In this document: piece after piece, positions 9,352-19,258 of the stretch
Layout of the letters: each line of letters opens with the position of its first letter
Position numbering within the stretch: the stretch's first letter is position 1
Assembly (NCBI GenBank): GCA_011053005.1
Contig: DRHW01000032.1
Location: 62,001 to 126,000, forward strand
Direction of reading: 5' to 3'
DNA: 64,000 nt
Source of the DNA: Methylophaga sp.
GTDB lineage: Bacteria; Pseudomonadota; Gammaproteobacteria; Nitrosococcales; Methylophagaceae
Notes under the pieces: generated by a model
Database searches by the model: none
Told to the model about the DNA's origin: nothing
What the model saw: only the letters and a program-made list of their open reading frames with translations
Program-made: the position numbers and the translations under genes

Positions 9352-11058
9352 TTAGAATAAGTAATAGCGTTGTGCCAAAGGTAATTCCACCGCTGGCTCA
9401 CAGGTTAATAGTTCGCCGTCAGCATAAACTTGGTAAGTCTGCGAATCGACTTCGATATTAGGTTGATAATCATTCAAAATCATATCGGCTTTTTTTACAT
9501 TTCGGCAATTTTTTACTACCCCGATCATGCTTTTTAAGTCGAGTTTTTCAGCAATGCCATCGTCTTTTGCCGCTTGTGATACAAAGGTCATACGCGTCGC
9601 ATGTCGTGCACCGCCGAGGCTGGCAAACATCATACGATAATGTACAGGTTGCGGAGTTGGAATTGATGCATTGGGATCACCCATCGGCGCTGCGACGATC
9701 ATGCCGCCTTTAATAATTAAATTAGGCTTAGTGGCAAAAAATGCTGGCGACCATAATATTAAATCGGCCAACTTACCGACTTCAATTGAGCCGATTTCAT
9801 GGGACATACCATGTGCGATCGCAGGATTAATAGTGTATTTAGCGATATAACGCTTTGCTCGAAAGTTATCGGCATCGGTATCTTTATCCGTCGCTAAAGG
9901 GCCACGCTGTACTTTCATTTTATGTGCCGTCTGCCAAGTGCGAGTAATTACTTCGCCTACTCGACCCATAGCCTGTGAGTCTGATGCTATCATCGAAAAA
10001 GCGCCAAGATCATGCAAAATATCTTCTGCAGCAATAGTTTCACGTCTGATGCGTGATTCGGCAAAGGCAACATCTTCAGCAATATTAGGATCAAGATGAT
10101 GGCAAACCATCAACATATCTAAATGTTCATCCACAGTATTAATCGTGTAAGGTCGAGTCGGATTGGTCGATGAAGGCAATACAAATGACTCACCACAGGC
10201 CTTAATAATGTCTGGCGCATGGCCGCCGCCAGCGCCTTCTGTATGATAAGTGTGAATGGTTCTACCTTTCATTGCTGCTAAGGTATGTTCAAGAAAACCT
10301 GATTCATTCAAGGTGTCCGTATGAATCGCGACTTGAATATCCATTTTTTCAGCAACGGATAAACAAGTATCAATTGACGCCGGTGTGGTACCCCAATCTT
10401 CATGTAATTTAAGGCCAATCGCACCTGCGAGCACTTGTTCTGCTAAAGGTTCTGGCAAACTTGCATTACCTTTGCCTAAAAAACCGATGTTCATTGGTAA
10501 CTCATCCGCCGCTTGCAACATACGATGCATATTCCAGATACCTGAAGTACAGGTTGTGGCATTGGTACCGGTTGCAGGGCCTGTTCCACCACCGATCATC
10601 GTGGTCACGCCTGACATTAAGGCTTCTTCGATTTGTTGGGGACAGATGAAATGAATATGTGAGTCGATGCCGCCTGCGGTTAAAATTTGACCTTCGCCCG
10701 CGATAACCTCTGTTCCAGCTCCTACTACAATATCAACACCAGGTTGAACATCAGGATTACCCGCTTTGCCGATAGCAACAATACGACCATGTTTAATACC
10801 TACATCGGCTTTGATAATGCCCCAGTGGTCCATAATTAAAGCATTGGTAATCAGTACATCTACGACATCAGCATCACAGCGTTGGCTTTGTCCCATGCCA
10901 TCACGAATAACTTTACCGCCGCCAAATTTAACTTCATCACCGTAAATAGTGCGGTCGTCTTCGACTTTTATCCACAGCTCTGTATCACCAAGGCGGACGC
11001 GATCGCCCGTCGTTGGTCCATACATCTCCATATAGGCTTGTCTGCTTATAGTGCTCAT
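9352..11058 (-). CDS. ureC: Urease alpha subunit UreC
   Basis: Catalytic subunit hydrolysing urea to ammonia and carbamate with a two-nickel centre. 568 residues, a typical length. All active-site elements can be read: the His pair in [10 protein letters not shown], the carbamylated Lys in GLKLHEDWG, His in [10 protein letters not shown] and [15 protein letters not shown], the mobile-flap His in MVCHHLD, and the Asp ligand in ASDSQAMGR. The start overlaps the ureB stop by four bases. No sign of damage. Confidence 0.98.
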   Translation of the reverse strand: MSTISRQAYMEMYGPTTGDRVRLGDTELWIKVEDDRTIYGDEVKFGGGKVIRDGMGQSQRCDADVVDVLITNALIMDHWGIIKADVGIKHGRIVAIGKAGNPDVQPGVDIVVGAGTEVIAGEGQILTAGGIDSHIHFICPQQIEEALMSGVTTMIGGGTGPATGTNATTCTSGIWNMHRMLQAADELPMNIGFLGKGNASLPEPLAEQVLAGAIGLKLHEDWGTTPASIDTCLSVAEKMDIQVAIHTDTLNESGFLEHTLAAMKGRTIHTYHTEGAGGGHAPDIIKACGESFVLPSSTNPTRPYTINTVDEHLDMLMVCHHLDPNIAEDVAFAESRIRRETIAAEDILHDLGAFSMIASDSQAMGRVGEVITRTWQTAHKMKVQRGPLATDKDTDADNFRAKRYIAKYTINPAIAHGMSHEIGSIEVGKLADLILWSPAFFATKPNLIIKGGMIVAAPMGDPNASIPTPQPVHYRMMFASLGGARHATRMTFVSQAAKDDGIAEKLDLKSMIGVVKNCRNVKKADMILNDYQPNIEVDSQTYQVYADGELLTCEPAVELPLAQRYYLF

Positions 11059-11399
11059 CTTTTACTCTCCAAGGCATCCATTACTTCACCGTTAAAACCG
11101 TAAACCTTACGATCACCAGCATAAGCAACCAGTTCTACTTCGCGTGTTTGGCCGGGTTCAAAACGTATTGCTGTTCCTGCTGCAATATCGAGTCTAAAAC
11201 CGTAGGTCTTTTCACGATCAAATTCTAAAGCTGGATTGGTTTCAAAAAAATGATAATGCGAACCGACTTGAATGGGTCGATCGCCGGTATTACCTACATT
11301 CACGATAACGGTGGCGCGACCTGCGTTGAGCGTGATGTCACCTTTGGCGACAATTATTTCACCTGGAATCATGTGAAGTCTCCTGTTGCGTGCAATCAA
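11055..11399 (-). CDS. ureB: Urease beta subunit UreB
   Basis: Small structural urease subunit, 114 residues, needed for the (UreABC)3 assembly. Recognised by [45 protein letters not shown] and [17 protein letters not shown]. The translated start has an eight-residue lead (MIARNRRL) before the canonical MIPGEI; the internal ATG at 11372-11370 (complement), which carries AGGAGAC just upstream, may be the true start. Separate ureA and ureB genes, as in most Proteobacteria, overlap by four bases. Confidence 0.96.
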   Translation of the reverse strand: MIARNRRLHMIPGEIIVAKGDITLNAGRATVIVNVGNTGDRPIQVGSHYHFFETNPALEFDREKTYGFRLDIAAGTAIRFEPGQTREVELVAYAGDRKVYGFNGEVMDALESKR

Positions 11400-11698
11400 A
11401 CAATGGGATCATGAACGGTCACTAATTTAGTGCCGTCAGGAAAAGTCGCTTCTACTTGTATGTCATGAATCATTTCTGCGATGCCAGTCATGACATCATC
11501 ACGCGTTAATAAAGTACGGCCGTAATCCATCAATTCAGCAACGCTTCGCCCATCTCGCGCACCTTCTAAAATAGCAGCGCTAATATAAGCGATGGCTTCG
11601 GGATGATTGAGTTTTACACCACGTAATTTTCGACGTTCAGCCAATAATCCTGCGGTAAATATCAATAATTTATCTTTTTCTCTAGGAGTCAAATTCAT
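11396..11698 (-). CDS. ureA: Urease gamma subunit UreA
   Basis: Small urease subunit, exactly 100 residues as in the family. Recognised by [50 protein letters not shown] and the C-terminal [22 protein letters not shown] good ribosome site (AAAGATG-type, TATAAAGATGAA) precedes it. It follows ureD by 16 bases and overlaps ureB by four, so the structural genes are translationally coupled. Confidence 0.97.
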   Translation of the reverse strand: MNLTPREKDKLLIFTAGLLAERRKLRGVKLNHPEAIAYISAAILEGARDGRSVAELMDYGRTLLTRDDVMTGIAEMIHDIQVEATFPDGTKLVTVHDPIV

Positions 11699-11714
11699 CT
11701 TTATAACCTATTCA

Positions 11715-12557
11715 TTATGTGGCCCAAATTCTTGGCGGACAGGCTTTGCGTTGTAATATGGCGGGTCTTAATTCCGTCCATATTTGGGTAAATAGTTTAC
11801 GGCATTGAGCGGTCGAGTTGCCTAAATAACGTATCACTAAACAATCTTCTATTAAGGTTGCGGCAATTAAGTGATTATCAGTATCTTGTAACGTAGATCT
11901 TGCTTGTTCGAGTAGTTCATTGTTAGCAGGAGTAGCGACTAACATTGCCATCACTGCATGACCACGTAAACCCGTCGGCGAATTTAATTTCTCAGCATTG
12001 ATGTGCATGCGTTCCATTAATAAAGGCACGCCATCACGACGGAGCAAAAAATCTAAGTTTAGTTGTCCTGTGGTAAAGGTTTCATTGTTGACGGGCAAGC
12101 CCAAACAGTGTGTTTCCCACCCTATAAATCGTGCATTAGGTGCGAGATCAATCTGCGTACTCATCCGTGCTTGAGCACCAGGAAAATAAATGTTTTCTTG
12201 CGGCATCCATTCTAAGGAAGCGTGGTCGGCAATTTTTAAGAATTGTTTTTGGTGAGCTGTTTGGCCTTGGCTACGATAAAACTTAGTCGCGCCGGGAGTG
12301 GTTAATAATGTGCTAGCGTTGGCATGAATGGTGGTGTTGATGGTCAGCGTATCGCCACCGACAACACCGCCAGGAGGATGAAGAATATATAAATGACACA
12401 CATCGCCTTCTGGGTAGAAAGGTCTTTGCACGTGGAGTGGTCCGCGTTGACTGCGATGTGACAATACGGTTTTATCGCTGCGATGAGAAAATTCTAAATC
12501 AAGTTGTGCTAGCCAGCCTGACGGAACATCTTCCGCCAAGCTGTTCAATGGATTCAT
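11715..12557 (-). CDS. ureD: Urease accessory protein UreD (UreH)
   Basis: Platform protein that binds apo-urease and recruits UreF and UreG for nickel insertion. 280 residues. Recognised by RSQRGPLHVQRPFYPEG, the diagnostic CHLYILHPPGGVVGGDTL, LLTTPGATKFYRSQG and YFPGAQ. Placed directly between urtE and ureA, so transporter and urease appear to be one transcription unit. Confidence 0.96.
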   Translation of the reverse strand: MNPLNSLAEDVPSGWLAQLDLEFSHRSDKTVLSHRSQRGPLHVQRPFYPEGDVCHLYILHPPGGVVGGDTLTINTTIHANASTLLTTPGATKFYRSQGQTAHQKQFLKIADHASLEWMPQENIYFPGAQARMSTQIDLAPNARFIGWETHCLGLPVNNETFTTGQLNLDFLLRRDGVPLLMERMHINAEKLNSPTGLRGHAVMAMLVATPANNELLEQARSTLQDTDNHLIAATLIEDCLVIRYLGNSTAQCRKLFTQIWTELRPAILQRKACPPRIWAT

Positions 12558-12596
12558 GCTAAGTAAATACTCACTAATTACTCCGTTAACGTAGAT

Positions 12597-13286
12597 TTAC
12601 ACCGATAGGTATTTGCTTATTTTAGCAACATCTACGTCTTTTCTGAGATCTTCGTGAATAAATTTTCCTGAATCAATCACAATCAGTCTATCGGCAATAG
12701 CCATCGTGAAGCTAAGTACTTGTTCAGAAACAATAATGGTGATGTCACGCATTTGTTGGATTTCATTCAAAATTTTAGCAATATCTTTAATGATTGAAGG
12801 TTGAATGCCTTCTGTCGGCTCATCTAATAACAGTACTTTGGGATTAGTGACCAATGCTCTAGCGATAGCTAGTTGTTGTTGCTGTCCGCCCGATAAGTTG
12901 CCGCCCTTACGATGACGCATATCGAACAAAACAGGGAACAATGCATAGATATCTTCTGGTACGCGTTTCATGCCAGATACTTGCATGCCCGTTTCAATAT
13001 TTTCCTGAACAGTGAGCGTTGGAAAAATCATACGACCTTGTGGCACGTAAGCAATGCCATTGGCAACGCGTTGGTGGCTCTCATTTTTGGTGACATCTTC
13101 ACCATCAATTTTAATGCTGCCTTCGCCCGCTTCTAAAATACCAATGAGTGATTTGAATAACGTGGTTTTTCCCATACCATTTCGGCCCATTATGGCCAAT
13201 GTTTCATTCTTTTTTGCTGTAAAGCTGATGCCATGAATCACTTCACTTTGCCCATAACTCACATGTAAATCGGATACTTCAAGCAT
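12597..13286 (-). CDS. urtE: Branched-chain-type ABC transporter ATPase UrtE (urea/amide)
   Basis: LivF-type ATP-binding protein of 229 residues, energising urea or short-amide uptake with UrtABCD. Walker A GRNGMGKTTLFKSL (34-47), signature LSGGQQQQLAIARAL, Walker B VLLLDEPTEGIQPS. Lies 17 bases after urtD and 39 before ureD, which makes urea the most probable substrate; an amide specificity is also possible because of the upstream fmd genes. Confidence 0.93.
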   Translation of the reverse strand: MLEVSDLHVSYGQSEVIHGISFTAKKNETLAIMGRNGMGKTTLFKSLIGILEAGEGSIKIDGEDVTKNESHQRVANGIAYVPQGRMIFPTLTVQENIETGMQVSGMKRVPEDIYALFPVLFDMRHRKGGNLSGGQQQQLAIARALVTNPKVLLLDEPTEGIQPSIIKDIAKILNEIQQMRDITIIVSEQVLSFTMAIADRLIVIDSGKFIHEDLRKDVDVAKISKYLSV

Positions 13287-13303
13287 AATTAATACCTCTT
13301 TTC

Positions 13304-14050
13304 TTAGTGTCCTAGATAGACTTCAATGACATCAGGATTATTTTGGACTGTTTTCATATCACCTTCGGCAAGAATTTTGCCTTGGTGAAGTACCGTTACT
13401 TTGTGTGCAATGCGGGCAACAAATTCCATATCATGTTCGATAACTAATACTGAACGACCTTTGCTGATGCGGTTTAATAGCTCGGCTGTTAGCTCACGTT
13501 CTTTTACGCTCATGCCAGCAACGGGTTCATCTAACATGAGTAATTCCGGATCTTGAATCAGCAACATGCCTATTTCTAACCATTGTTTTTGACCGTGGCT
13601 AAGTAACGCGGCTTCCATGCTCAGGAAATCTTCCAGAAACACTTCACCAGCAATTTCTCTAATACGAGCATCAACTTTGGCGGTGCGGTTAAACAGTAAT
13701 GAGCCCATTACGCTTCGGCCTTGTGGATACGACACTTCAAGATTGTCGTAAACAGACAAGTTTTCATAAATAGAAGGTGTTTGAAACTTGCGGCCTACAC
13801 CTGCATGCACAATTTGATGTTCAGAAAGCTTGGAAAGCTCTTTATTTTTAAATTTAATACTGCCTGATGTGGATTTTGTTTTGCCACAAATCAGGTCAAG
13901 CAAGGTGGTTTTACCCGCACCGTTTGGGCCAATCACCACCCTTAATTCATTGGTATCAACATAAAGACTCAAGTTATCTACCGCTTTAAATCCATCAAAT
14001 GAAACGGTTAAATCTTCAATGGCCAGTGCGAAATCGGTATTACTACTCAT
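13304..14050 (-). CDS. urtD: Branched-chain-type ABC transporter ATPase UrtD (urea/amide)
   Basis: LivG-type ATPase of 248 residues, partner of UrtE. Walker A GPNGAGKTTLLDLI, signature variant LLSHGQKQWLEIGMLL (LSHGQ rather than LSGGQ, usual for UrtD), Walker B LLMLDEPVAGMS, and the switch His in VIEHDMEF. 64 bases separate it from urtC. Confidence 0.93.
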   Translation of the reverse strand: MSSNTDFALAIEDLTVSFDGFKAVDNLSLYVDTNELRVVIGPNGAGKTTLLDLICGKTKSTSGSIKFKNKELSKLSEHQIVHAGVGRKFQTPSIYENLSVYDNLEVSYPQGRSVMGSLLFNRTAKVDARIREIAGEVFLEDFLSMEAALLSHGQKQWLEIGMLLIQDPELLMLDEPVAGMSVKERELTAELLNRISKGRSVLVIEHDMEFVARIAHKVTVLHQGKILAEGDMKTVQNNPDVIEVYLGH

Positions 14051-14114
14051 GACATATATTCCTTAAGACGTGAAGTCGAGTGCGAATTTAAGCGAAAGTA
14101 AGAATCAGAATGTT

Positions 14115-15272
14115 TCATTTACTGTCCTTTACTGAGCTAGCATTTTTATTACTGATTAATGCTTTAGCTGAGCTTAAAAATTTTGGTTTAGGAATACGGT
14201 CTAGGTGAGGTTTACCGTATTTATCCCAAATACCTGCAAGGCCATTAGGGAAGAACATAACGACGGCGATGAACAAGCCGCCCATCAAGAACAACCATAA
14301 TTCAGGGAATGTTTCTGAAAAGATTGTTTTGCCAGAATTCACCAATAAAGTACCGTAAACCACACCAATCAATGACATACGACCACCTACGGCGGCATAG
14401 ATGACCATTTCAATTGAGGGTACGATGCCGACAAATGAAGGTGACATAAAGCCAACTTGCAAGGTGAACATGGCACCACCAATTGCTGCAATCACTGCAG
14501 ATACACAAAAGATAAAGATCTTAAAGTTTGATACGTCATAACCTGAGAAGCGAACCCTATCTTCTTTGTCACGCATGGCTAATAATAAGCGTCCAAACTT
14601 GCTGGTTAGGATGAAGCGGCTGATTAAAATCACTCCAAATAATAGAAATGCATTGATGAAGTACAAGATGTATTTTGCTGAATCTTCACGAATATCCCAG
14701 CCATGGATTGTTTTTAAATCAGTGATACCGTTAATACCGCCGGTGTAACCTTGTTGGCCCACAATCAATACGGTGATGATTACCGCGATAACTTGGGTGA
14801 TGATGGCAAAATAAACCCCACCGACTCGACGTTTAAACATTGAATAGCCGATGATGAAGGCAAAGATAGCAGGAACAGCAATCACCGCGAATAAAGTAAA
14901 ACTAAAACTATGGAATGGTACCCAAAACCACGGTAGCTCGGTCAATTGGTTCCAATCCATAAAGTCAGGAATCCCCGGTGTTGATTGGATACTAGTGCTT
15001 TCTATATCAGAGGCTTCAAGCTTTAAAAACATCGCCATGCAATAACCGCCTAGCCCGAAAAACACCCCTTGTCCTAAACTTAAAATACCGCCGTAACCCC
15101 ATAATAGAACCAAACTCACTGCCACAAAGGCGTAGGTTAAGTATTTTCCCACCATGTTTAAGCGAAATAGGTCGAGTGATGCAGGCAAAATGATTAAGAT
15201 CAATATGGCAAGAATAGCCAAGCCGATCGCTCCATTTTTCCCACCTAAAAAACGTTCATACAGAAAATTCAT
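14115..15272 (-). CDS. urtC: Urea/amide ABC transporter permease UrtC
   Basis: LivM-type permease of 385 residues with about ten hydrophobic segments. Recognised by LLWGYGGILSLGQGVFFGLGGYCMAMFLK and its later GYTGGINGITDL and FSGYDVSNFKIF blocks. UrtC proteins carry an extra periplasmic loop between early helices; the stretch SDIESTSIQSTPGIPDFMDW fits this. Transports urea or related small amides with UrtB. Confidence 0.93.
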   Translation of the reverse strand: MNFLYERFLGGKNGAIGLAILAILILIILPASLDLFRLNMVGKYLTYAFVAVSLVLLWGYGGILSLGQGVFFGLGGYCMAMFLKLEASDIESTSIQSTPGIPDFMDWNQLTELPWFWVPFHSFSFTLFAVIAVPAIFAFIIGYSMFKRRVGGVYFAIITQVIAVIITVLIVGQQGYTGGINGITDLKTIHGWDIREDSAKYILYFINAFLLFGVILISRFILTSKFGRLLLAMRDKEDRVRFSGYDVSNFKIFIFCVSAVIAAIGGAMFTLQVGFMSPSFVGIVPSIEMVIYAAVGGRMSLIGVVYGTLLVNSGKTIFSETFPELWLFLMGGLFIAVVMFFPNGLAGIWDKYGKPHLDRIPKPKFLSSAKALISNKNASSVKDSK

Positions 15273-15290
15273 GTTGTGCTCCTCGTTCGC

Positions 15291-16214
15291 TTATTTACGG
15301 ACTTTGATTGAGAACAGGCCTTCAGGGCGCATCATCAAAATAATAACCAGCGTTAATAAGGTCAGTACTTTGGCCATAGATCCACTGATGAAAAATTCTA
15401 AAATTGACTGTGCCTGAGCGATGGTAAAGGCCGATGCAATCGTGCCAAATAAACTTGCTGCACCACCAAATACAACCACCATAAAGGTATCAACAATATA
15501 AAGAGAGCCTGATGTTGGTCCAGTTGATGCAATTGTTGTGAAGGCTGCGCCTGCGATACCTGCGATACCGCAACCTAAAGCGAAGGTTAAGCGATCTATT
15601 TTCTTTGTATTGATGCCCACAGCGCCACTCATAATTCTGTTTTGTGTGGTGGCGCGAACAGCTAAACCCCAATTTGATCGATACATTAAGATATAAACAC
15701 CAATTGTTACGACGGCGGTTAAACCTAAAACGAACATACCGTTGATTGGGATATAGATTGAATCTGTTGGTTGGTACGAGCCCATTAACCAGTCTGGTAA
15801 TGTTGGGCTTACTTCGCGTGCACCAAATAGTGAACGGAAAGTTTGCTGCATGATTAAACTTAAACCCCATGTCGCTAATAGCGTATCAAGTGGTCTTTTG
15901 TATAAGTGCCGTATCAAAATAAACTCGGTGAGATACCCCAATATCCCGGCAATAAAAAAGGAGGCCATTATTGCAAACAGGAAGTAATATTGCGTAAACC
16001 ACGGGAAATACGTTTCACTTATCACAGACATTAGATACGTTGTATAAGCACCTACTGCCATAAATTCGCCATGGGCCATGTTGATAACGCCCATTTGTCC
16101 AAAAATAATCGCCAGACCAAGTGCCATAAGTAGAAGTACACTGAACAAACTTAAGCCTGCAAAGCCTTGCATGGCAAAAATCGATGTTAACTCTTGTATT
16201 GAATACTCACCCAT
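15291..16214 (-). CDS. urtB: Urea/amide ABC transporter permease UrtB
   Basis: LivH-type permease of 307 residues. Visible are GLAIIFGQMGVINMAHGEFM, the EAA-like LATWGLSLIMQQTFRSLFGA, and GSLYIVDTFMVVVFGGAASL. It follows a perfect hairpin in the urtA-urtB gap, which may lower its expression relative to the binding protein. Some family members (TIGR03409) have a long N-terminal domain; this one does not. Confidence 0.93.
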   Translation of the reverse strand: MGEYSIQELTSIFAMQGFAGLSLFSVLLLMALGLAIIFGQMGVINMAHGEFMAVGAYTTYLMSVISETYFPWFTQYYFLFAIMASFFIAGILGYLTEFILIRHLYKRPLDTLLATWGLSLIMQQTFRSLFGAREVSPTLPDWLMGSYQPTDSIYIPINGMFVLGLTAVVTIGVYILMYRSNWGLAVRATTQNRIMSGAVGINTKKIDRLTFALGCGIAGIAGAAFTTIASTGPTSGSLYIVDTFMVVVFGGAASLFGTIASAFTIAQAQSILEFFISGSMAKVLTLLTLVIILMMRPEGLFSIKVRK

Positions 16215-16279
16215 AACACATACTCCGTAATAAAGTTTCTAACGAAAACATTACAATTACTCACTATCTGGTTTTAATA

Positions 16280-16306
16280 ACAGGTTGGTCATGATGACCA
16301 ACCTGT
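16280..16306 (-). other. Perfect hairpin between urtA and urtB
   Basis: ACAGGTTGGTCA and TGACCAACCTGT form a 12-bp stem with a 3-base loop. The following minus-strand sequence (TATTAAAA) is a poor terminator tail, so this is more likely an mRNA-stabilising or partial attenuation element that raises the urtA share of the transcript. Confidence 0.75.
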
Positions 16307-16338
16307 CTCTACATTAACTATTTGAAACTAAGGGCTGC

Positions 16339-17577
16339 CTATTGGTAACCTTTAGGGAATGGATTTGGTTCAATTAAGTCTGACTCATAAACTACTGTCG
16401 CTTGACCATCTTTGTTCCATTGTCCAACGCGTGCTTTGCTCCATAAATGATGGTTAGGATGTAATTTCACATAACCTTCTGGTGCAGTATCTAACGCGAT
16501 TTCGCCTTTTTCAGATTCAGCTACTACTTTGTCGACATCAAACGTACCTGCTTTTTCGACCGCTGCTTTCCATAACCAAGGACCTAAATAAGCGGCTTGA
16601 GTAACATCACCCATTACGCTGTCATCGCCCCACATTGCTTTGAATTCTTTAACAAATTTTGCATTGTTAGGATTATCTAGGCTTTCGAAATATTTCATGA
16701 TTGAGTAGAAACCTTCCAAGTTTTCACCACCAATACCTAACACTTCATCTTCTGTTACTGAAATGGTTAACAAGGTTTGTTTGTCGCTTGTAATACCCGC
16801 TGCTTTAAGCTGTTTAAACCAAGCAACGTTACTGCCACCTACTACTGCGGCATAAATTACGTCAGGTTTTTTAAGACGAATTTTATTGATGGTTGAACCA
16901 AATTGCGTGTCGCCTAATGGTTTGTAATCTTCGCCCACTACTTTGCCGCCCAATACATTTTCAATGTGTTTACGAGCAATTTTCATTGATGTACGAGGCC
17001 AGATGTAATCAGAACCAATTAGATAGAATGTTTTTGCACCCTTTTCTTTCGCTACCCAATCCAAACCAGCAAGGATTTGTTGTGTTGCTTCTTGGCCTGT
17101 GTAGAAAACGTTATGTGATTGCTCTAGACCTTCATAAAATGTCGGGTAATAAAGTAAGCCGTTTTCTTGTTCAAATACAGGTAATACCGCTTTACGTGAT
17201 GCTGATGTCCAGCAACCAAAGACCGCTGCTACTTTATCTTGAACTAAAAGCTTACGAGATTTTTCAGCAAACGTTGGCCAATCACTCGCACCATCTTCTT
17301 GAATGATTTTAATTTGACGACCTAAAATACCGCCAGACTCATTGATTTGTTTAATCGCTAATTTTTCAGCTTCTTGAGCACCGGTTTCACTGATCGCCAT
17401 TGTGCCGGTCAATGAATGCAAAATACCGACTGTGACCGTTGAATCTGTCACTGCTTGGCCTGTAGTGGTTGCTTCTATTGCCATTGCTGAGGTTGACATA
17501 AATCCTGCCGCGACCATTGCCGTTAGCAATGCTGCGGTTTTTCCTAAGAACTTTCTTCGATTAAATTGACTCATCAT
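16339..17577 (-). CDS. urtA: Urea/short-amide binding protein UrtA (FmdD-like) with Tat-type signal
   Basis: Periplasmic ligand-binding protein of 412 residues (LivJ/UrtA/AmiC fold). The N-terminus NRRKFLGKTAALLTAMVAAG fits a twin-arginine signal, with cleavage likely near SAMA (about 33). Recognised by VGILHSLTGTMAISETG, FGCWTSASRKAVLPVFE, LLYYPTFYEGLEQS, and VGEDYKPLGDTQF. In Methylophilus methylotrophus a homologue, FmdD, follows fmdCAB and binds short amides and urea, and the gene order here (porin, formamidase, FmdB, this gene) is the same. Ligand could therefore be urea, formamide or both. Longest leader gap of the array precedes it. Confidence 0.92.
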   Translation of the reverse strand: MMSQFNRRKFLGKTAALLTAMVAAGFMSTSAMAIEATTTGQAVTDSTVTVGILHSLTGTMAISETGAQEAEKLAIKQINESGGILGRQIKIIQEDGASDWPTFAEKSRKLLVQDKVAAVFGCWTSASRKAVLPVFEQENGLLYYPTFYEGLEQSHNVFYTGQEATQQILAGLDWVAKEKGAKTFYLIGSDYIWPRTSMKIARKHIENVLGGKVVGEDYKPLGDTQFGSTINKIRLKKPDVIYAAVVGGSNVAWFKQLKAAGITSDKQTLLTISVTEDEVLGIGGENLEGFYSIMKYFESLDNPNNAKFVKEFKAMWGDDSVMGDVTQAAYLGPWLWKAAVEKAGTFDVDKVVAESEKGEIALDTAPEGYVKLHPNHHLWSKARVGQWNKDGQATVVYESDLIEPNPFPKGYQ

Positions 17578-17634
17578 ATATCTCCTGTTGATATAATTTT
17601 TAGTACATTTTCTATTTCTATAAAGTAGTGACGC

Positions 17635-17979
17635 TCAATGTCCCAGCATCCAAGGTCTTGCGGTTTTCTTCGTTTGCATCGATAGGCCGTGTCCTGTAGT
17701 TGTTGAGTTAGTTTTTTCTTTCGATGCCGGTTTACAGCTATGTGAACCCGTGCAACCACAGCTTGAGCGTCTAGCTTGCTTAGGTTCATGAGCGGCTTTT
17801 TCATTTCGTTCATGTGCCACTCTCGTTGCTGAACTTACGAGCGCTAAATGGGGTGCCGAGATGATTCTCGGCGCCATTTCGCCACAGTTTTCACACAACG
17901 ATGGATTAGCAGATTCGCTCATCTTACGAAGCGCACTGAATGTTCCACATGATTCACATTGATAGTCATATAACGGCAT
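17635..17979 (-). CDS. fmdB: FmdB-family zinc-ribbon protein
   Basis: Small protein of 114 residues with the FmdB zinc ribbon MPLYDYQCESCG...LCENCG (CxxC pairs at residues 8/11 and 28/31). A second Cys-rich patch (SSCGCTGSHSCKP) follows in a basic tail. FmdB of Methylophilus was proposed as a regulator of the formamidase genes; the family's real role remains unsettled. It lies 13 bases after fmdA, so co-transcription is expected. Confidence 0.9.
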   Translation of the reverse strand: MPLYDYQCESCGTFSALRKMSESANPSLCENCGEMAPRIISAPHLALVSSATRVAHERNEKAAHEPKQARRSSCGCTGSHSCKPASKEKTNSTTTGHGLSMQTKKTARPWMLGH

Positions 17980-17992
17980 CGAATATCTCCAA

Positions 17993-19216
17993 TTACGATG
18001 TAGAGCTTAAATCTGAACCTGGCAGTACCAGTTTCGAAGGACCATCCGCATTGGGACGAATATCAAAATCAAATATTCCTGTGGGGATCCATAAGGTTGC
18101 ACAAGCATTAGGAATATCAACAATACCGCTGATATGCCCTTCTACTGGCGCTGTACCCAGAATTGAAACAGCCTGCTCGCCGGTGTAACCAAATTTTTTC
18201 AGATATTCAATCGCATTCAAACAGGCTTGTTTGTAGGCCATATTTACATCTAAATAACCTTGCTTACCTTGCTCATCAACCGAAATACCTTCAAAAATCA
18301 TATAGTCGCTGTAGTTCGGGCTGACTGGACTAGGTTGGAAAATAGGATTTTTAACACCGTATTTTTTAACGCCATCTTTAATCAACGTCACTTTGATATC
18401 TAAGTAACCTGCCATTTCAATCGCACCACAAAATGTGATTTCGCCATCACCTTGTGAGAAATGAAGATCGCCCATTGATAAGCCGCCATCTTTGACATAA
18501 ACAGGGAAAAAGACTTTTGAACCTTTCGTCAGATTCTTAATGTCACAGTTACCACCATGTTCCCGAGGTGGCACTGTTCTAGCACCTTCTTTCGCTGCTG
18601 CAGCAGCGGCATCGCCCTTCATACGGCCCATTAAAGCGGCTTTTTCATTAGGTGGTAAAGCAAGAGCAGGAACGCGATCGGGATCAGTCGCAATCAAATC
18701 ACCTTCACGTTTATTCCACGTTTCTAATAACTCGTGCGATGGCAAACAACCAATCAGTCCTGGATGCATGATGCCTGCAAACTTAACATTCGGTACATGG
18801 CGAGAGGTGGTGTAGATGCCATGAAAATCCCAAATAGATTTTCTCGCATCAGGATAATGGTCAGTTAAAAAACCACCGCCGTTTTCTCTGGCAAAAATCC
18901 CATTAAAACCCCATTGTGATTCATCAAAGGTGCCGACATCTAAGATATCAACCACCATTAAATCGCCGGGTTCTGCCCCTTCAACACCAATTGGGCCGCT
19001 TAAGTAATGCACTTGCAATAAATCAACATCACGAACATCGTCAGCACTATCGTTGTTTTCAATTTGGCCGCCCGTCCAATCCATGCATTCAACACGAAAC
19101 TCATCGCCGGGTTTGACCATCGAAATCATCGGAAGATCAGGATGCCAACGATTGTGGATCTGACCGTCTTGCTCCCATGGTTTTTTACTTAAATCTAGTT
19201 TTACTAAGGTTTTCAT
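17993..19216 (-). CDS. fmdA: Formamidase FmdA (acetamidase/formamidase family)
   Basis: Zinc-dependent hydrolase of 407 residues that splits formamide (and more slowly acetamide) into ammonia and the acid. Recognised by the family start VKLDLSKKPWEQ, HNRWHPDLPMI, the central HPGLIGCLPSHELL, ARTVPPREHGGNCDIKNL, and FSQGDGEITFCGAIEM. The last motifs hold the metal-binding acidic and His residues of the family. In a methylotroph the formate product can go straight to formate dehydrogenase, so formamide serves as nitrogen and reducing-power source (inference). Preceded by GGAGAGA ribosome site. Confidence 0.95.
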   Translation of the reverse strand: MKTLVKLDLSKKPWEQDGQIHNRWHPDLPMISMVKPGDEFRVECMDWTGGQIENNDSADDVRDVDLLQVHYLSGPIGVEGAEPGDLMVVDILDVGTFDESQWGFNGIFARENGGGFLTDHYPDARKSIWDFHGIYTTSRHVPNVKFAGIMHPGLIGCLPSHELLETWNKREGDLIATDPDRVPALALPPNEKAALMGRMKGDAAAAAAKEGARTVPPREHGGNCDIKNLTKGSKVFFPVYVKDGGLSMGDLHFSQGDGEITFCGAIEMAGYLDIKVTLIKDGVKKYGVKNPIFQPSPVSPNYSDYMIFEGISVDEQGKQGYLDVNMAYKQACLNAIEYLKKFGYTGEQAVSILGTAPVEGHISGIVDIPNACATLWIPTGIFDFDIRPNADGPSKLVLPGSDLSSTS

Positions 19217-19258
19217 TATTCTCTCCAGTTAATTGGAAAAGTCTTGCTTGAACGGTTG

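Noticed and set aside
16893-17306. A 137-codon open frame opposite urtA
   Set aside because: Shadow of a well-supported binding-protein gene; no signal, motif or ribosome site of its own.
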